Positions 18,452 through 27,533 of a stretch of DNA of 64,000 nucleotides are shown here, piece by piece. The stretch spans positions 4,340,001-4,404,000 of the forward strand of contig NZ_CP133774.1 in assembly GCF_034344865.1 (NCBI RefSeq), in the 5' to 3' direction. Below the pieces are notes generated by a model that searched no databases, was not told the DNA's origin, and was given only the letters and a program-made list of their open reading frames with translations. The position numbers and the translations under genes are program-made. Position 1 is the first letter of the stretch. Every line of letters starts with the position of its first letter. The stretch is from Pseudomonas sp. 10S4. GTDB taxonomy: Bacteria; Pseudomonadota; Gammaproteobacteria; Pseudomonadales; Pseudomonadaceae.

Positions 18452-19072
18452 CTACGGGAACCGTCTGAACGTCAGGCTGATACGCGGGGAGACCACAGCG
18501 TTGGTTTTCGACAGTGCATGAAGCCAATATTGTTGCGTATCCCCTCGCATCACGATCAGTTGTCCATGGTGCAAAGCCATTTCCCTACGCTCACCGGAGC
18601 TCTTGTGTTTGAAGGCAAACTTTCGAGTTCCCCCCAGACTCAATGACGCGATCACAGCGTGCTCACCCTTAGCCTCACTGTCGCTGTGCCATCCCATTCC
18701 TTGGGTGCCATCCTCATAACGATTGAGCAAGCACGAGTTGAACGTCGTTGCGGTTAAGCGCTCAACCTGGGCTCTGAGCGAGTTGAGGATTTCGACATCC
18801 CATGGCAACGATTGTCTCAGGACACCGGAATGGATGTAGCGCGATGGGGTGTCTGCATACCACGCCACTTGGCGCCTGGTTTCGATGACGTTGCCATTGA
18901 TGAGCGCGGTATCGGCCAGCCAGGCAATCTCTGATATCAGGCGTGATAAAACAACATCGGCTTCTTTCATACTCAGGACAATGCCGAAATCGTTCACGAC
19001 ACCATCCGAAGGAAGCAGATTTAGATCCTCGGGTCGAGCCAGAAATAGGTCTGCTTGCATGGGGGCGTCCAT
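18452..19072 (-). CDS. alkB: AlkB-like 2-oxoglutarate/Fe(II) dioxygenase
   Basis: A 206-residue protein of the AlkB DNA/RNA alkylation-repair family. It has the iron triad as HSD (MGWHSDSEAKG) and a distal His (YWLHALSKT), and the 2-oxoglutarate arginines in the C-terminal RISLTFRRF. NRYEDGTQGMGWHSD and SLSLGGTRKF are family landmarks. It would remove methyl groups from N1-methyladenine or N3-methylcytosine. An alternative start four codons in (19060) is possible. It is not obviously in an operon. Confidence 0.9.
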   Translation of the reverse strand: MDAPMQADLFLARPEDLNLLPSDGVVNDFGIVLSMKEADVVLSRLISEIAWLADTALINGNVIETRRQVAWYADTPSRYIHSGVLRQSLPWDVEILNSLRAQVERLTATTFNSCLLNRYEDGTQGMGWHSDSEAKGEHAVIASLSLGGTRKFAFKHKSSGERREMALHHGQLIVMRGDTQQYWLHALSKTNAVVSPRISLTFRRFP

Positions 19073-19197
19073 TCGACGATCAAAAAATTTACAGAGTGGC
19101 TGAGAGAGCGTACGGCTGATCGGCCATCAAAAGCTTCACCGCCGTCCGCTGCAATCGTCGGGTTGCTTCCAGTGGCGGCATTTGCCTGAGGTCTGGT

Positions 19198-19497
19198 TTA
19201 CTGCTGAGAAAGAATGCTCTCAAGCAATCCGGGGAACCGACAGCCAAGCAAATCGGCACGCAACGAATTCATATGCGTAGTTCCCACGCTACGGGTGTGT
19301 ACAAGCCCTGCATCCCGTAATACCCGAAAGTGATGAGACATGCTGGATTTCGGACGTCCCCCGTCCAGTTCGCCGCAACTGGCCTCGAGAACCCCTGCGA
19401 GGCAGCGAACGATTTCCAGGCGAACAGGGTCACTCAAAGCGTACAGCACGCGTTCGAGAATCAGGTCTTCGGTATTTGGGTGTTTGAAGGCTCGCAT
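19198..19497 (-). CDS. ArsR-family winged-helix repressor
   Basis: A 99-residue protein started at 19497 (MRAFKHPNTEDLILERVLYAL). Upstream in-frame ATGs at 19533 and 19602 would extend into the operator region. The HTH contains LSDPVRLEIVRCLAG, then SMSHHFRVLRDAGLVHTRSVG. It has one Cys in the early helix-turn-helix region (EASCGELDG). It is divergent from xenA, and a palindrome lies between them. It probably represses xenA in response to electrophiles or xenobiotics. Confidence 0.82.
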   Translation of the reverse strand: MRAFKHPNTEDLILERVLYALSDPVRLEIVRCLAGVLEASCGELDGGRPKSSMSHHFRVLRDAGLVHTRSVGTTHMNSLRADLLGCRFPGLLESILSQQ

Positions 19498-19534
19498 GAC
19501 TCGAATAATAACAGGGCTATCGCTAATTACCATA

Positions 19535-19552
19535 GTTCGATTAACATCGAAC
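19535..19552. promoter_or_regulatory. Putative ArsR operator between arsR-like gene and xenA
   Basis: GTTCGATTAACATCGAAC is a perfect inverted repeat with 7-base arms and a 4-base centre. It lies 41 bases upstream of the xenA ATG and 38 bases from the regulator's start. The further TTCG and CGAA elements around it suggest more than one dimer site. Confidence 0.62.
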
Positions 19553-19592
19553 AATCGAATGAAATTGTCTCTTCGTTTCCTGGAGCTCTCCC

Positions 19593-20684
19593 ATGTCTGC
19601 ATTGTTCGAACCCTTCAAACTGAAAGACGTTACGTTACGCAACCGGATCGCCATCCCGCCGATGTGCCAGTACATGGCTAACGACGGCATCGTCAACGAC
19701 TGGCATCATGTCCACCTCGCAAGTTTGGCCCGCGGCGGTGCTGGCTTGTTGGTTGTCGAGGCTACCGCTGTCGCGCCTGAAGGCCGCATCACGCCAGGTT
19801 GCGCGGGGATCTGGAGTGATGAGCATGCGCAAGCCTTCGTCCCTATGGTGCAAGCTATCAAGGCCGCAGGCTCCGTACCCGGTATCCAGATCGCCCATGC
19901 CGGCCGCAAGGCCAGCGCCAATCGTCCATGGGAAGGCGACGACCATATCCCCGCTTCCGATGCCCGCGCTTGGCAAACCATTGCACCATCGGCCATCGCT
20001 TTCGGTGCTCATCTGCCGAACGTCCCGCGCGCAATGACCTTGGAAGACATCGCCCGTGTTCGCCAGAACTTCGTCGATGCCGCCCGCCGTGCCCGTGACG
20101 CAGGCTTTGAATGGATCGAACTGCATTTCGCTCACGGTTACCTGGCCCAGAGCTTTTTCTCCGAGCATTCCAACCAACGTACTGATGCCTATGGCGGGAG
20201 CTTCGAAAACCGCAGCCGTTTCCTGCTGGAAACCCTCGCCGCAGTTCGCGAAGTCTGGCCAGAAAACCTGCCGCTAACCGCGCGTTTCGGCGTGATCGAA
20301 TATGACGGACATGACGAGCAGACCCTGAGCGAATCTATCGAGCTTGCCCGTCGTTTCAAGGCCGGTGGGTTGGACTTGCTGAGCGTCAGCGTTGGCTTCA
20401 CCACGCCCGACGCCAATATCCCCTGGGGCCCGGCGTTCATGGGACCAATCGCCGAGCGCGTGCGTCGCGAAGCCGGTTTGCCAGTGACATCGGCCTGGGG
20501 CTTTGGTACGCCGCAACTGGCCGAAGGGGCGTTGCAGGCCGGGCAACTCGATCTGGTGTCAGTGGGGCGTGCGCACCTGGCCGATCCACACTGGGCGTAC
20601 TTTGCGGCTAAAGATTTGGGTGTCGAAAAGGCGTCCTGGACGTTGCCTGCACCCTACGCTCACTGGCTTGAGCGCTATCGTTAA
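19593..20684 (+). CDS. xenA: Xenobiotic reductase A, old-yellow-enzyme family
   Basis: A 363-residue FMN oxidoreductase almost identical in pattern to Pseudomonas XenA: MSALFEPFKLKDVTLRNRI, PPMCQYMANDG (the redox-tuning Cys25), QIAHAGRKAS (substrate-binding His pair region), FAHGYL and AYGGSFENRSRF. It reduces the alkene of enones and acts on nitrate esters and nitroaromatics using NADPH. It is divergent from an ArsR-type regulator with a shared operator. The length is normal and the frame intact. Confidence 0.95.
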   Translation: MSALFEPFKLKDVTLRNRIAIPPMCQYMANDGIVNDWHHVHLASLARGGAGLLVVEATAVAPEGRITPGCAGIWSDEHAQAFVPMVQAIKAAGSVPGIQIAHAGRKASANRPWEGDDHIPASDARAWQTIAPSAIAFGAHLPNVPRAMTLEDIARVRQNFVDAARRARDAGFEWIELHFAHGYLAQSFFSEHSNQRTDAYGGSFENRSRFLLETLAAVREVWPENLPLTARFGVIEYDGHDEQTLSESIELARRFKAGGLDLLSVSVGFTTPDANIPWGPAFMGPIAERVRREAGLPVTSAWGFGTPQLAEGALQAGQLDLVSVGRAHLADPHWAYFAAKDLGVEKASWTLPAPYAHWLERYR

Positions 20685-20862
20685 GGTGTAACAGCGCGTG
20701 GGGCGGCATCGGCAGTTTGATGCTGTCCCCAAAGGGGTAGTTTTTTTGGTCCTTGTTCCGCCCCCCGAAATCAAGTCTTACCGCTTAGGAAAAAAATCCC
20801 TATGGATTTCATCGAGTAAGACCCTCTATGCGAGTCTCGCTTCCCGTCCCATAGGCATACGC

Positions 20863-20887
20863 AAAAAACGCCACTCATTTGAGCGGC
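20863..20887 (-). terminator. Terminator downstream of integrase gene (minus strand)
   Basis: On the minus strand, gccgctca-aa-tgagtggc forms an 8-bp stem with one G-T pair, followed by gttttttg. It lies about 120 bases after the integrase stop. Otherwise the gap between xenA and the integrase (20685-21006) holds only a weak hairpin with a T-run near 20723-20747 that could end xenA, and no gene that I can see. Confidence 0.6.
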
Positions 20888-21006
20888 TATTTCGTGTGTG
20901 CGTAATTTGTTGGGCATCGCTGAGGGGAGATCAAAGTCGATATTTTTGTATCTGCGCTCCTTCAGAAGTTGCATCTTTTTTAGGGGGGCGCAGACAATAA
21001 GGGTTG

Positions 21007-22448
21007 TCACGTCTCTGTAATTAAGTACGCTGGAAAGGACATCATCGACTCGACCGGCGGGTGCTCGTAGGTTGAGGACAGTACGGCACTGAGTCGATCG
21101 CCCAGCAGATTCCACGCACGTCTCTTTTCTTCTGCGTAATCGTGATGCAGGTAGTGGCGTCTCACCCGAGAACCCGCCAGCACATGGTTTTGGCAGCGAT
21201 CGATGACATCAAGGCTGACACCTAAGGCCTGCATCATGGTCGCGCCCGTGCGGCGTAGGTCATGCGGCGTCCAGTCACCGTTCTGGCCGTCGGCCAGCAC
21301 CAGCGTATCGTCATGGCGCCGTCTGGAGAGAGCCTTACGGTTTTTGAACCAGGCCTGACGATCGCCCACCTGTTTGCTCACCACTTTCAGGTCCACATGC
21401 TGATCATCCTGTTTGTTGGGAAAACACCAACGAGAGTCGCCCGTGAGGGTTTTGAGTTCCTGAAAGAAATGCAGGGTGAAGGGGGATAGGAAGACATGGT
21501 GGTCCTGTTTCTTGCCGCGTGTGCCTTTGACGTTTTCACTGGGGAGGAACCAGGTCTGCTGGTCCAGATCGACATTTTTCCATTCGGCCTGCAGCAACTC
21601 GCCAATCCGGCACAGCGTGCCCAAGCTGATCCAGAGCGCGAGTTGGGTCTCCTTCTTCAGCGGCCGAATGCCCTCATATTTTTGGCCGGCGGGTAGGGCG
21701 TTGTAATCGGTCGTCATTTGTTGGAAGCGCTTGTGCAGTTCCAACAGTTCAGTTGGCGAAAGGATGCGGCTTCTTTCTGCCTCGTAGTCGGCAGGAATCA
21801 GGGGGTGATGTCGACCAGCTCAGTCGGATCGCCCTCAACCAATAAGGCCCGCCAAGGTTGGCGCTTTCTGGCCCAGCTGAACATCTGGCTGAGGTCGGCG
21901 AAGAAGCTGATGGCTTGACGGTGAGCGCCGCGGTTGACCACGGTGCGGATCAGCGCCCGAACATCGTGTTCGGAAACATTGTTCACCGCTGTCCTGCCAA
22001 GTGCCGGGAATAGGTCCTTGTTAAAACGGCGCTGCAACTCGGCATTGCCGTCTTTGCGCGCGACGCCATCCAACAGCCAGGCGCTGGCCAGATCCTGGAC
22101 GGTCAGCGTTTGCACCTTCGTCGTTATTGCATGTTCGGCCTCTACGTTAGCTGCGGCGTATGCCTTTGCCTTGGCGGTTTTTTTCTGCTCGTTGGGATTG
22201 ATCTGCTCATCGATGAGCGCCCTAGCCTGGTTACGCGCCTTGCGGATGTCCGTCAGGGATTTGCGTGGCCAGGACCCGCAGGCGTATTCTTTGTTCTGGT
22301 CGCCCCACCGATAGCGATAGAAAAAGCTGACCGACACGCCGTCCTTACGCAGGGAAATTCGACCCGCGAGATTGCCATCCTCCCGGAGGATCCGGCCGGC
22401 ATCATTGGCGGTCAGCGACTCGAGTTCTTTGATGGTGATTTTGGCCAT
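21007..22448 (-). pseudogene. Tyrosine-recombinase integrase (P4-like), one-base frameshift
   Basis: A site-specific recombinase of an integrative element. The N-terminal half starts at 22448 (MAKITIKELESLTANDAG) with the arm-binding and core-binding domains. The catalytic half lies in a second frame, with the Arg (TLCRIGELLQAEW), HxxR (TPHDLRRTGATMM) and a late His and Tyr (GSRVRRHYLHHDY). The frames split at 21801-21805, a run of five G (C on the coding strand) where six would join VDITP to LIPADYEAER. Repaired length is about 480 residues. It lies 161 bases from a tRNA-Pro 3' fragment, its likely attachment site. Confidence 0.85.
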
Positions 22449-22608
22449 GAAACGGATTCCCCCTACTTTTACCCCCACAAAAACGTCGGCTCTTGATGGA
22501 CGTTCCTGGACTCTCGTAGAGCAGAACACCGCTGGAGCTCAAGTAAATACTAGCTTAGAAAAATCCAGAGTAAAATTTTGGAAGCTTTCAAGAAGTATGA
22601 AAAAGGAG

Positions 22609-22653
22609 ATGGGGTGCTAGGGGTCGAGTGTTCGAATCACTCCGTTACGACCA
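22609..22653 (+). other. attachment site: 3' half of a tRNA-Pro(GGG) gene
   Basis: The stretch reads as a tRNA from the anticodon loop onward. It has loop ATGGGGT with anticodon GGG (22609-22615), GCTAG (3' anticodon stem), GGGTC, T-arm GAGTG-TTCGAAT-CACTC (22626-22642), acceptor CGTTACG, discriminator A and CCA (22651-22653). The 5' half is absent: the bases before it are A-rich and unrelated. This is what an att site looks like after integration into the 3' end of a tRNA gene. The terminator behind it marks the chromosomal side as the right side. Confidence 0.75.
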
Positions 22654-22680
22654 TATTTCCTGAATAAAATCAGATACTTA

Positions 22681-22706
22681 AGCCGATCATCTAGATCGGC
22701 TTTTTT
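22681..22706 (+). terminator. Terminator of the tRNA-Pro locus
   Basis: agccgatc-atcta-gatcggct with an 8-bp perfect stem followed by six T. It lies 28 bases after the tRNA CCA end, as expected for the original tRNA transcript. Confidence 0.85.
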
Positions 22707-22792
22707 GTGCCTGCGCAAAACCCGGGCTACGCCCAGGCGCTTCATTCGATTGTTCGGCGCGTCGTAGGACTCGGTAAACCCAAGGAGAACTT

Positions 22793-23392
22793 ATGAGCTA
22801 CGCAATTATCGGCTTCGGCAATATCGGCCAGGCCTTGGCCAGGGCGTTTGCCCGCAACGGCATCGAAGTATCCGTTGCAACCACGCGCGACCCGGAAAGC
22901 TTTGCATCCGCCGCGGCCGCGATCGGACCCGAGATCATTCCCAAAACACTGGCGGACGCGGTCAAGGCGGACATCGTCTTCCTGGCTGTCCGTTTCGAGT
23001 CGCACCCGGACGTCGCGAAGGCGTTGCCGACCTGGAAGGGGAAGACCATTATCGATGTGACCAATGCCTACGGCGTGTCCCCTGAGGAACTGGGAGGAGA
23101 ACCTTCTTCCAGGGTTGTCGCGCAGGCCTTCACGGGTGGACGACTGGTCAAGGGCTTCAACCATTTGGGCGCTGCCGTCCTTGGCCAAGACCCGGCCGTA
23201 CAGGGTGGCAGGAGAGTCGTATTCCTGGCGAGTGACGATGACGGCGCCGCAGCGGAAGTTGGTGCGCTTGCAGAAAATCTCGGTTTCTCGCCGATCACAC
23301 TTGGCGGACTTTCGGAAGGTGGACTGCTGGTGCAGGCGCGCGGAAATACCTGGGGCCAACTGATCTTCAAAGACTTGGTCAAGTTCGACTGA
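22793..23392 (+). CDS. NADPH-dependent dinucleotide-binding reductase (COG2085-like)
   Basis: A 199-residue protein with an N-terminal Rossmann motif (AIIGFGNIGQALARAFARNG), followed by DIVFLAVRFESHPDVAKAL and KGKTIIDVTNAYG. This is the fold of F420-dependent NADP reductases and small predicted dinucleotide reductases, whose substrates are usually unknown. It is preceded by a good ribosome-binding site (aaggagaac). It may share a transcript with the SnoaL-like gene 80 bases downstream. Confidence 0.82.
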   Translation: MSYAIIGFGNIGQALARAFARNGIEVSVATTRDPESFASAAAAIGPEIIPKTLADAVKADIVFLAVRFESHPDVAKALPTWKGKTIIDVTNAYGVSPEELGGEPSSRVVAQAFTGGRLVKGFNHLGAAVLGQDPAVQGGRRVVFLASDDDGAAAEVGALAENLGFSPITLGGLSEGGLLVQARGNTWGQLIFKDLVKFD

Positions 23393-23472
23393 TAAATAGC
23401 GATCGCAAATTTTGAGGCGGTCCTGGCCAAAACTTATGTGACCAGGTAAGTGCTCAATAATGAAGGAGAGGA

Positions 23473-23904
23473 ATGATGATGCTTAATAATGAAAAAATAG
23501 TCAGAGAGCTTTGCGCCGCTGCGGAAGGGCAAGGAACGGATATCGAGAAGTTTGTTTCCATGTTCTCTGAGGAAGGATACATGTGGGATATGGCATCCGG
23601 CATGAAGTTTCGCGGGAAGGCCATCGGTGAGTCTATCGCGGGTATGGTCAGTGCGTTCCCCGATGTCCACCGTGAGATATTCAACATCCATGTCGCGGGA
23701 GACGTCGTCGTTGTCGAACTCGCGATTCGCGGCACGCACAAAGGTGATCTGCCTCTTCCTTCAGGGACGCTGGCTCCCACGGGCAAGAAGATAGATGTTC
23801 CGTCATGCGATGTTTTTCACCTCGAAGGCGGGAAGGTCATTTCTTTCCATTGCTACAACGAGGCTTCCGCGATGCAGCAACAACTTGGCCTCGTCCCCGG
23901 CTGA
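23473..23904 (+). CDS. SnoaL-like (NTF2-fold) protein
   Basis: A 143-residue protein with the NTF2-like fold used by SnoaL cyclases and many unassigned polyketide- or steroid-type enzymes. Landmarks are FSEEGYMWDMASGMKFRGKAIG, FPDVHREIFNIHV and VVVVELAIRGTHKG. The start is one of the consecutive ATGs at 23473 and 23476, behind aaggagagga. Two related copies follow, one frameshifted and one a fragment, so this is a small local expansion. Confidence 0.78.
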   Translation: MMMLNNEKIVRELCAAAEGQGTDIEKFVSMFSEEGYMWDMASGMKFRGKAIGESIAGMVSAFPDVHREIFNIHVAGDVVVVELAIRGTHKGDLPLPSGTLAPTGKKIDVPSCDVFHLEGGKVISFHCYNEASAMQQQLGLVPG

Positions 23905-23951
23905 ATGACCGACACCACGCGATCCGATGCAAGCGAAATGGAGACGTCTTT

Positions 23952-24364
23952 ATGAGCATTCAAGAGAATATCCAGGTTGTGAAGGACTTTTTTGCAGCAA
24001 TGGGCGGAGGCGATAGGCAAGGTCTGCTGGCGTTGTGTGCAGAAGATTTCGAGTGGATCATTCCGGGGGAGGATTGGCCGCTGGCTGGCACGCACCGCGG
24101 GCACGCGGGATTGGCGGACGTGCTTCAGAAGGCTTCCGCAGAACTGGAAACATCCATGGAGCCCCCGAGTTTGTAGCGCAGGGCGACCGGGTTCTGGTCG
24201 TCGGCGTCGCTACGGGGAAAGTCAAAGCCACGAACAGGACGTTTGAGGATTATTTTGTCTTCGCCATCACTGTTCGCAATGGCAAGCTGACGAACATTCG
24301 AGAATATGTCGACACGCAAGCACTGGCCCGGGCCTCCGAGTCGAACGCGAGTCCGTTGCCCTGA
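23952..24364 (+). pseudogene. Second SnoaL-like protein, one-base frameshift
   Basis: An NTF2-fold protein beginning MSIQENIQVVKDFFAAMGGG with a GGAG site. The first frame runs to METSMEPP. The rest (EFVAQGDRVLVVGVATGKV, FEDYFVFAITVRNGKLTNI) is in another frame. The break is at the C-run 24162-24166: five C where six would join the halves as PPEFVAQ. The repaired protein is about 137 residues, normal for the family. It resembles stress- or polyketide-type SnoaL_2 members more than the copy upstream. Confidence 0.75.
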
Positions 24365-24429
24365 CCCATCGAACTCACCCGAAACAATTCGCAAAGTCAG
24401 CGAATACGTTGAACAGCGATAACGGCGCC

Positions 24430-24590
24430 AAGTTCGACGCATTCGCAAGTGCATTTCCTGATGTTCACCGTGAGCTATTCAGCATCTATGTCGCGGAGAA
24501 TGTCGTAGTCGTCGAGCTCGCAATTCGGGGGACGCATAAAGGTGAGCTGACACTTGCCTCAGGGACTGTCGCTGTTGATAACGGCACGTT
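24430..24590 (+). pseudogene. Fragment of a third SnoaL-like gene
   Basis: The translation contains FPDVHRELFSIYVAENVVVV and LAIRGTHKGELTLASGT, a clear diverged copy of the middle of the protein at 23473-23904. It lacks the N-terminal third and the C-terminal part, and reads into unrelated sequence ending at a stop near 24630. I see no start codon or ribosome-binding site for it. Confidence 0.7.
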
Positions 24591-24818
24591 ATGTACCTTA
24601 CTAACGCCAACTGCGCGCCTCGTTGACTGACGAACCAGGCAAATCGAACTTGGTATAGGCGCCGATCCACGAGTGACTGCGGACTCACCTTCATCGCACC
24701 AGGCTGGATGCAACCAATGCAACCTCATGGCCTCATATAAATACGAGCAGCGCCATGGGGGCAGGTACCCTTTGCAATGGCCGATTGCGATTTTATCCCC
24801 ATAGACAGGTGATTTTTT

Positions 24819-25843
24819 ATGACGATGGCTGAAAAAAACACGTGGACTGGTTGGTTGAGCAATCGATGCTTCATGCCGCAAGACAGCGGGCCAAACTCTA
24901 CTCGGGGCAAGGTCGATTGTGGCAACAGCCTTATGCTCATACTCGGCCCCGTGACGCTTCGGCTTTGGCTTCGGTGTGGTTCACCGCGTATCCGGCATCG
25001 ATTGTCACGCGCGAAAATGGCAGCGTGCTGGAGGCTCTGGGGGATGAAACGTTATGGCACGCGCTGTCGAGAATCGGCATTCAGGGTATTCACAATGGCC
25101 CGCTGAAAAGGTCGGGCGGCCTCTTGGGCACCGAATATACGCCCACGATTGATGGCAATTTTGATCGCATCAGTTTCGACATCGACCCGCAACTGGGCAC
25201 CGAAGCACAGCTTCAGGCACTGACTCGCATGGCCGCCGCGCACAACGCGGTGATCATTGATGACGTTATCCCTTCGCATACCGGCAAAGGCGCGGATTTT
25301 CGTCTGGCCGAAATGGCGTATGAAGATTATCCGGGCCTCTACCATATGGTGGAGATCCGCGAAGAAGACTGGCCACTGCTACCGGACATCGTCGAAGGTC
25401 GCGATGCTCAGAGCCTCAGCCCATTGCAGGTCGACGTGCTTCGAGACAAGCATTACATCGTCGGCCAGTTACAACGGGTGATCTTCTTCGAGCCCGGAGT
25501 CAAGGAGACCGACTGGAGCGCAACACCGATCGTCATTGGCGTCGACGGCAAGCCGCGGCGCTGGGTTTATCTGCATTATTTCAAGGAGGGGCAGCCTTCG
25601 CTGAACTGGCTTGACCCGACCTTCGCCGCGCAGCAGATGATCATCGGCGATGCACTGCACGCCATCGACGTCATGGGTGCGAAAATTTTGCGTCTGGATG
25701 CTAATGGATTCCTCGGTGTAGAACGCAAACTCGATGGCACTGCCTGGTCTGAAAGCCATCCGTTGTCGATTACCGGTAATCAATTGCTGGGCGGCGCGCA
25801 AGAGCCTGACTCACACCTCCAGATTCGACGTTTTTGGGCCTAA
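24819..25843 (+). pseudogene. Trehalose synthase-like GH13 gene, truncated and possibly frameshifted
   Basis: A glycoside-hydrolase-13 protein of the Pseudomonas maltosyl/trehalose-synthase-like type ([55 protein letters not shown]). The last of these resembles the region of the GH13 Asp nucleophile (RLDAN). The coding similarity stops at GNQLLGG and continues for 16 unrelated residues to a stop. About 330 residues remain; by recall a full member has nearly 700, so the C-terminal half is missing. At the start, seven A (24832-24838) where eight would join MTMAEKK to HVDWLVEQ suggests another one-base loss; otherwise GTG at 24842 starts it. It is surely non-functional as a full enzyme. Confidence 0.75.
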
Positions 25844-26110
25844 ACCGCAGTGCCAAACAGACCGCAAACTCACCCGACTTTTTGCTGTTTTGGTGACAAA
25901 CCATTTTGCCGGTAGTTGGCACCGATTGAGTGCCGCTGAGCCCACGAAAGATCCGTCGGCCGCGGCTTCTAGCGGTCAGCTCGGAATCTCTTGCAAGGTC
26001 CTGGTCGGTGCCAAATCTGCTGCTAACTCACACCAGACGATATTCTCTTGGCCCCGTGGATGGTTTTTGGACTATCGCCGAGGCCACCAGCCAAGTATCA
26101 GAGAAAAGGT
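25844..26110. other. Non-coding stretch after the truncated GH13 gene
   Basis: Between the truncated GH13 gene and the Nramp gene I see no convincing coding frame, repeat pair or insertion-sequence end. Codon structure is lost and base composition is lower in GC than the flanks. This is where the missing half of the GH13 gene would have been, so it may be a deletion scar. Confidence 0.4.
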
Positions 26111-27405
26111 CTACGTTGAAAGCATTCCCCAGAACATGCCGATCACTACGAACGCCATTGCTATCGTACAGCTCCAACCCAACACCTTAAGCCCTGAGTG
26201 GATGACGAAAGAACCCATTATTTTTTCGTGTGATGCCATCAACATCATGATGAACATGATAGGTACCGCAATGACACCATTGACGACTGCACTCCAAAGC
26301 AATGCCTTAATGGGGTCAATCGGAGCAAAGCAGATTAATACCCCCAATAATGTTGCCGCAGTAATGATGCTATAAAAAGCTTTGTCTGCTACCGGCTTGG
26401 CCGCGAGGCTGTTCTTCCAATTAAATGTTCCGGCTACTGCATAAGCTGCGGAGCCTGCCAGCACGGGGACCGCTAACATGCCGGTGCCAATGATGCCTGC
26501 ACTGAACAACCAAAACGCAAATTCGCCCGCAATCGGCCGTAAAGCACTCGCCGCCTGTGCAGATGTTTGAATATCTGTGTTGCCATGCATATTCAGCGTG
26601 ACTGCCGTCGTCAACATTATGAAAAACGCAATGATGTTGGAAATACCCATCCCCACCATCGTGTCCATGTTGATGCGCGTAAAGTTAGCTCTCGCCTGGT
26701 TTGGTGCATCAATCAGCGACTGAGCCTTGGGGTCAGCCTCCATGTCTTCAACTTCCTGTGAGGCTTGCCAGAAAAAAGATAGGGGCTGATGGTTGTGCCA
26801 AAAATGGCAACCACCATGATTATGTACTCCGGCTTCCAGGACATCCGGGGCCATAAAGTCCGGTGAATGACCTCTGCCCATGGAATATGCACGGCAAACA
26901 TAATGCCCACATAAGCCAGCAATACCAACGTCAGCCACTTGAGTACTCGCACATAGCGCTTATAGGGGATGAAAACCTGTAGAAGCAGAGAAACCACACC
27001 AAAGCCGACTGCATAGAAGTGAGGCGATCCGCCTATCAACAGCTTCAACGCCGCGCCCATCGCTGCGATGTCGGCTGCAATATTGACGGTATTGGCAAAC
27101 ATCAACAGGGCGACGATGCTATATAAAAAAGGTCGAGGGTAATGTTTTCGTATATTGGTCGCTAGCCCGTGCCCGCTAACCCGGCCTATTTTCGCGCTGA
27201 TGATCTGAATGCCGACCATCAAGGGAAAGGTGAAAAACAAAGTCCAGAGCGTATTCAGGCCAAATTGCGCGCCGGCTTGCGAATAGGTCGCGATACCGCT
27301 TGGATCATCGTCCGCTGCGCCAGTGATCAGGCCGGGCCCGAGCTTTCTTATCCATGAGCGATGGGCAACAACCGGAGGCTTGTCTATGAGTTCTTTGTTG
27401 TTCAT
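26111..27405 (-). pseudogene. Nramp-family divalent-metal transporter, one-base frameshift
   Basis: An inner-membrane Nramp-like carrier for Mn/Fe-type ions. The start is MNNKELIDKPPVVAHRSWIR. The helix-1 motif is GAADDDPSGIATYSQAG, where canonical MntH has DPGN, so this belongs to the DPSG subgroup. The frame shifts after FGTTISPYLF at the A-run 26772-26777 (T on the coding strand). Seven instead of six bases would give PYLFFWQASQEVEDME, the expected FWQASQE motif. The rest carries the late helices (GTGMLAVPVLAGSAAYAVA). Repaired length is about 431 residues. Confidence 0.82.
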
Positions 27406-27533
27406 TTCTTATTTCTCAGGGACATGGGATGCCACATCTCGTTTTGACTGAGGCGCTTTAACGGGAGTTCCGCAATGTTTATCCGCGGGATTTTTCCAGG
27501 CTGAAGGCTTTCAATGGTGAGTTATTGAATCTC

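Noticed and set aside
22609..22653. Complete tRNA gene
   Set aside because: Only the part from anticodon loop to CCA is present; no D-arm or 5' acceptor strand precedes it.
25844..26110. Insertion sequence at the truncated trehalose synthase gene
   Set aside because: I looked for terminal inverted repeats, target duplications and transposase motifs and saw none.
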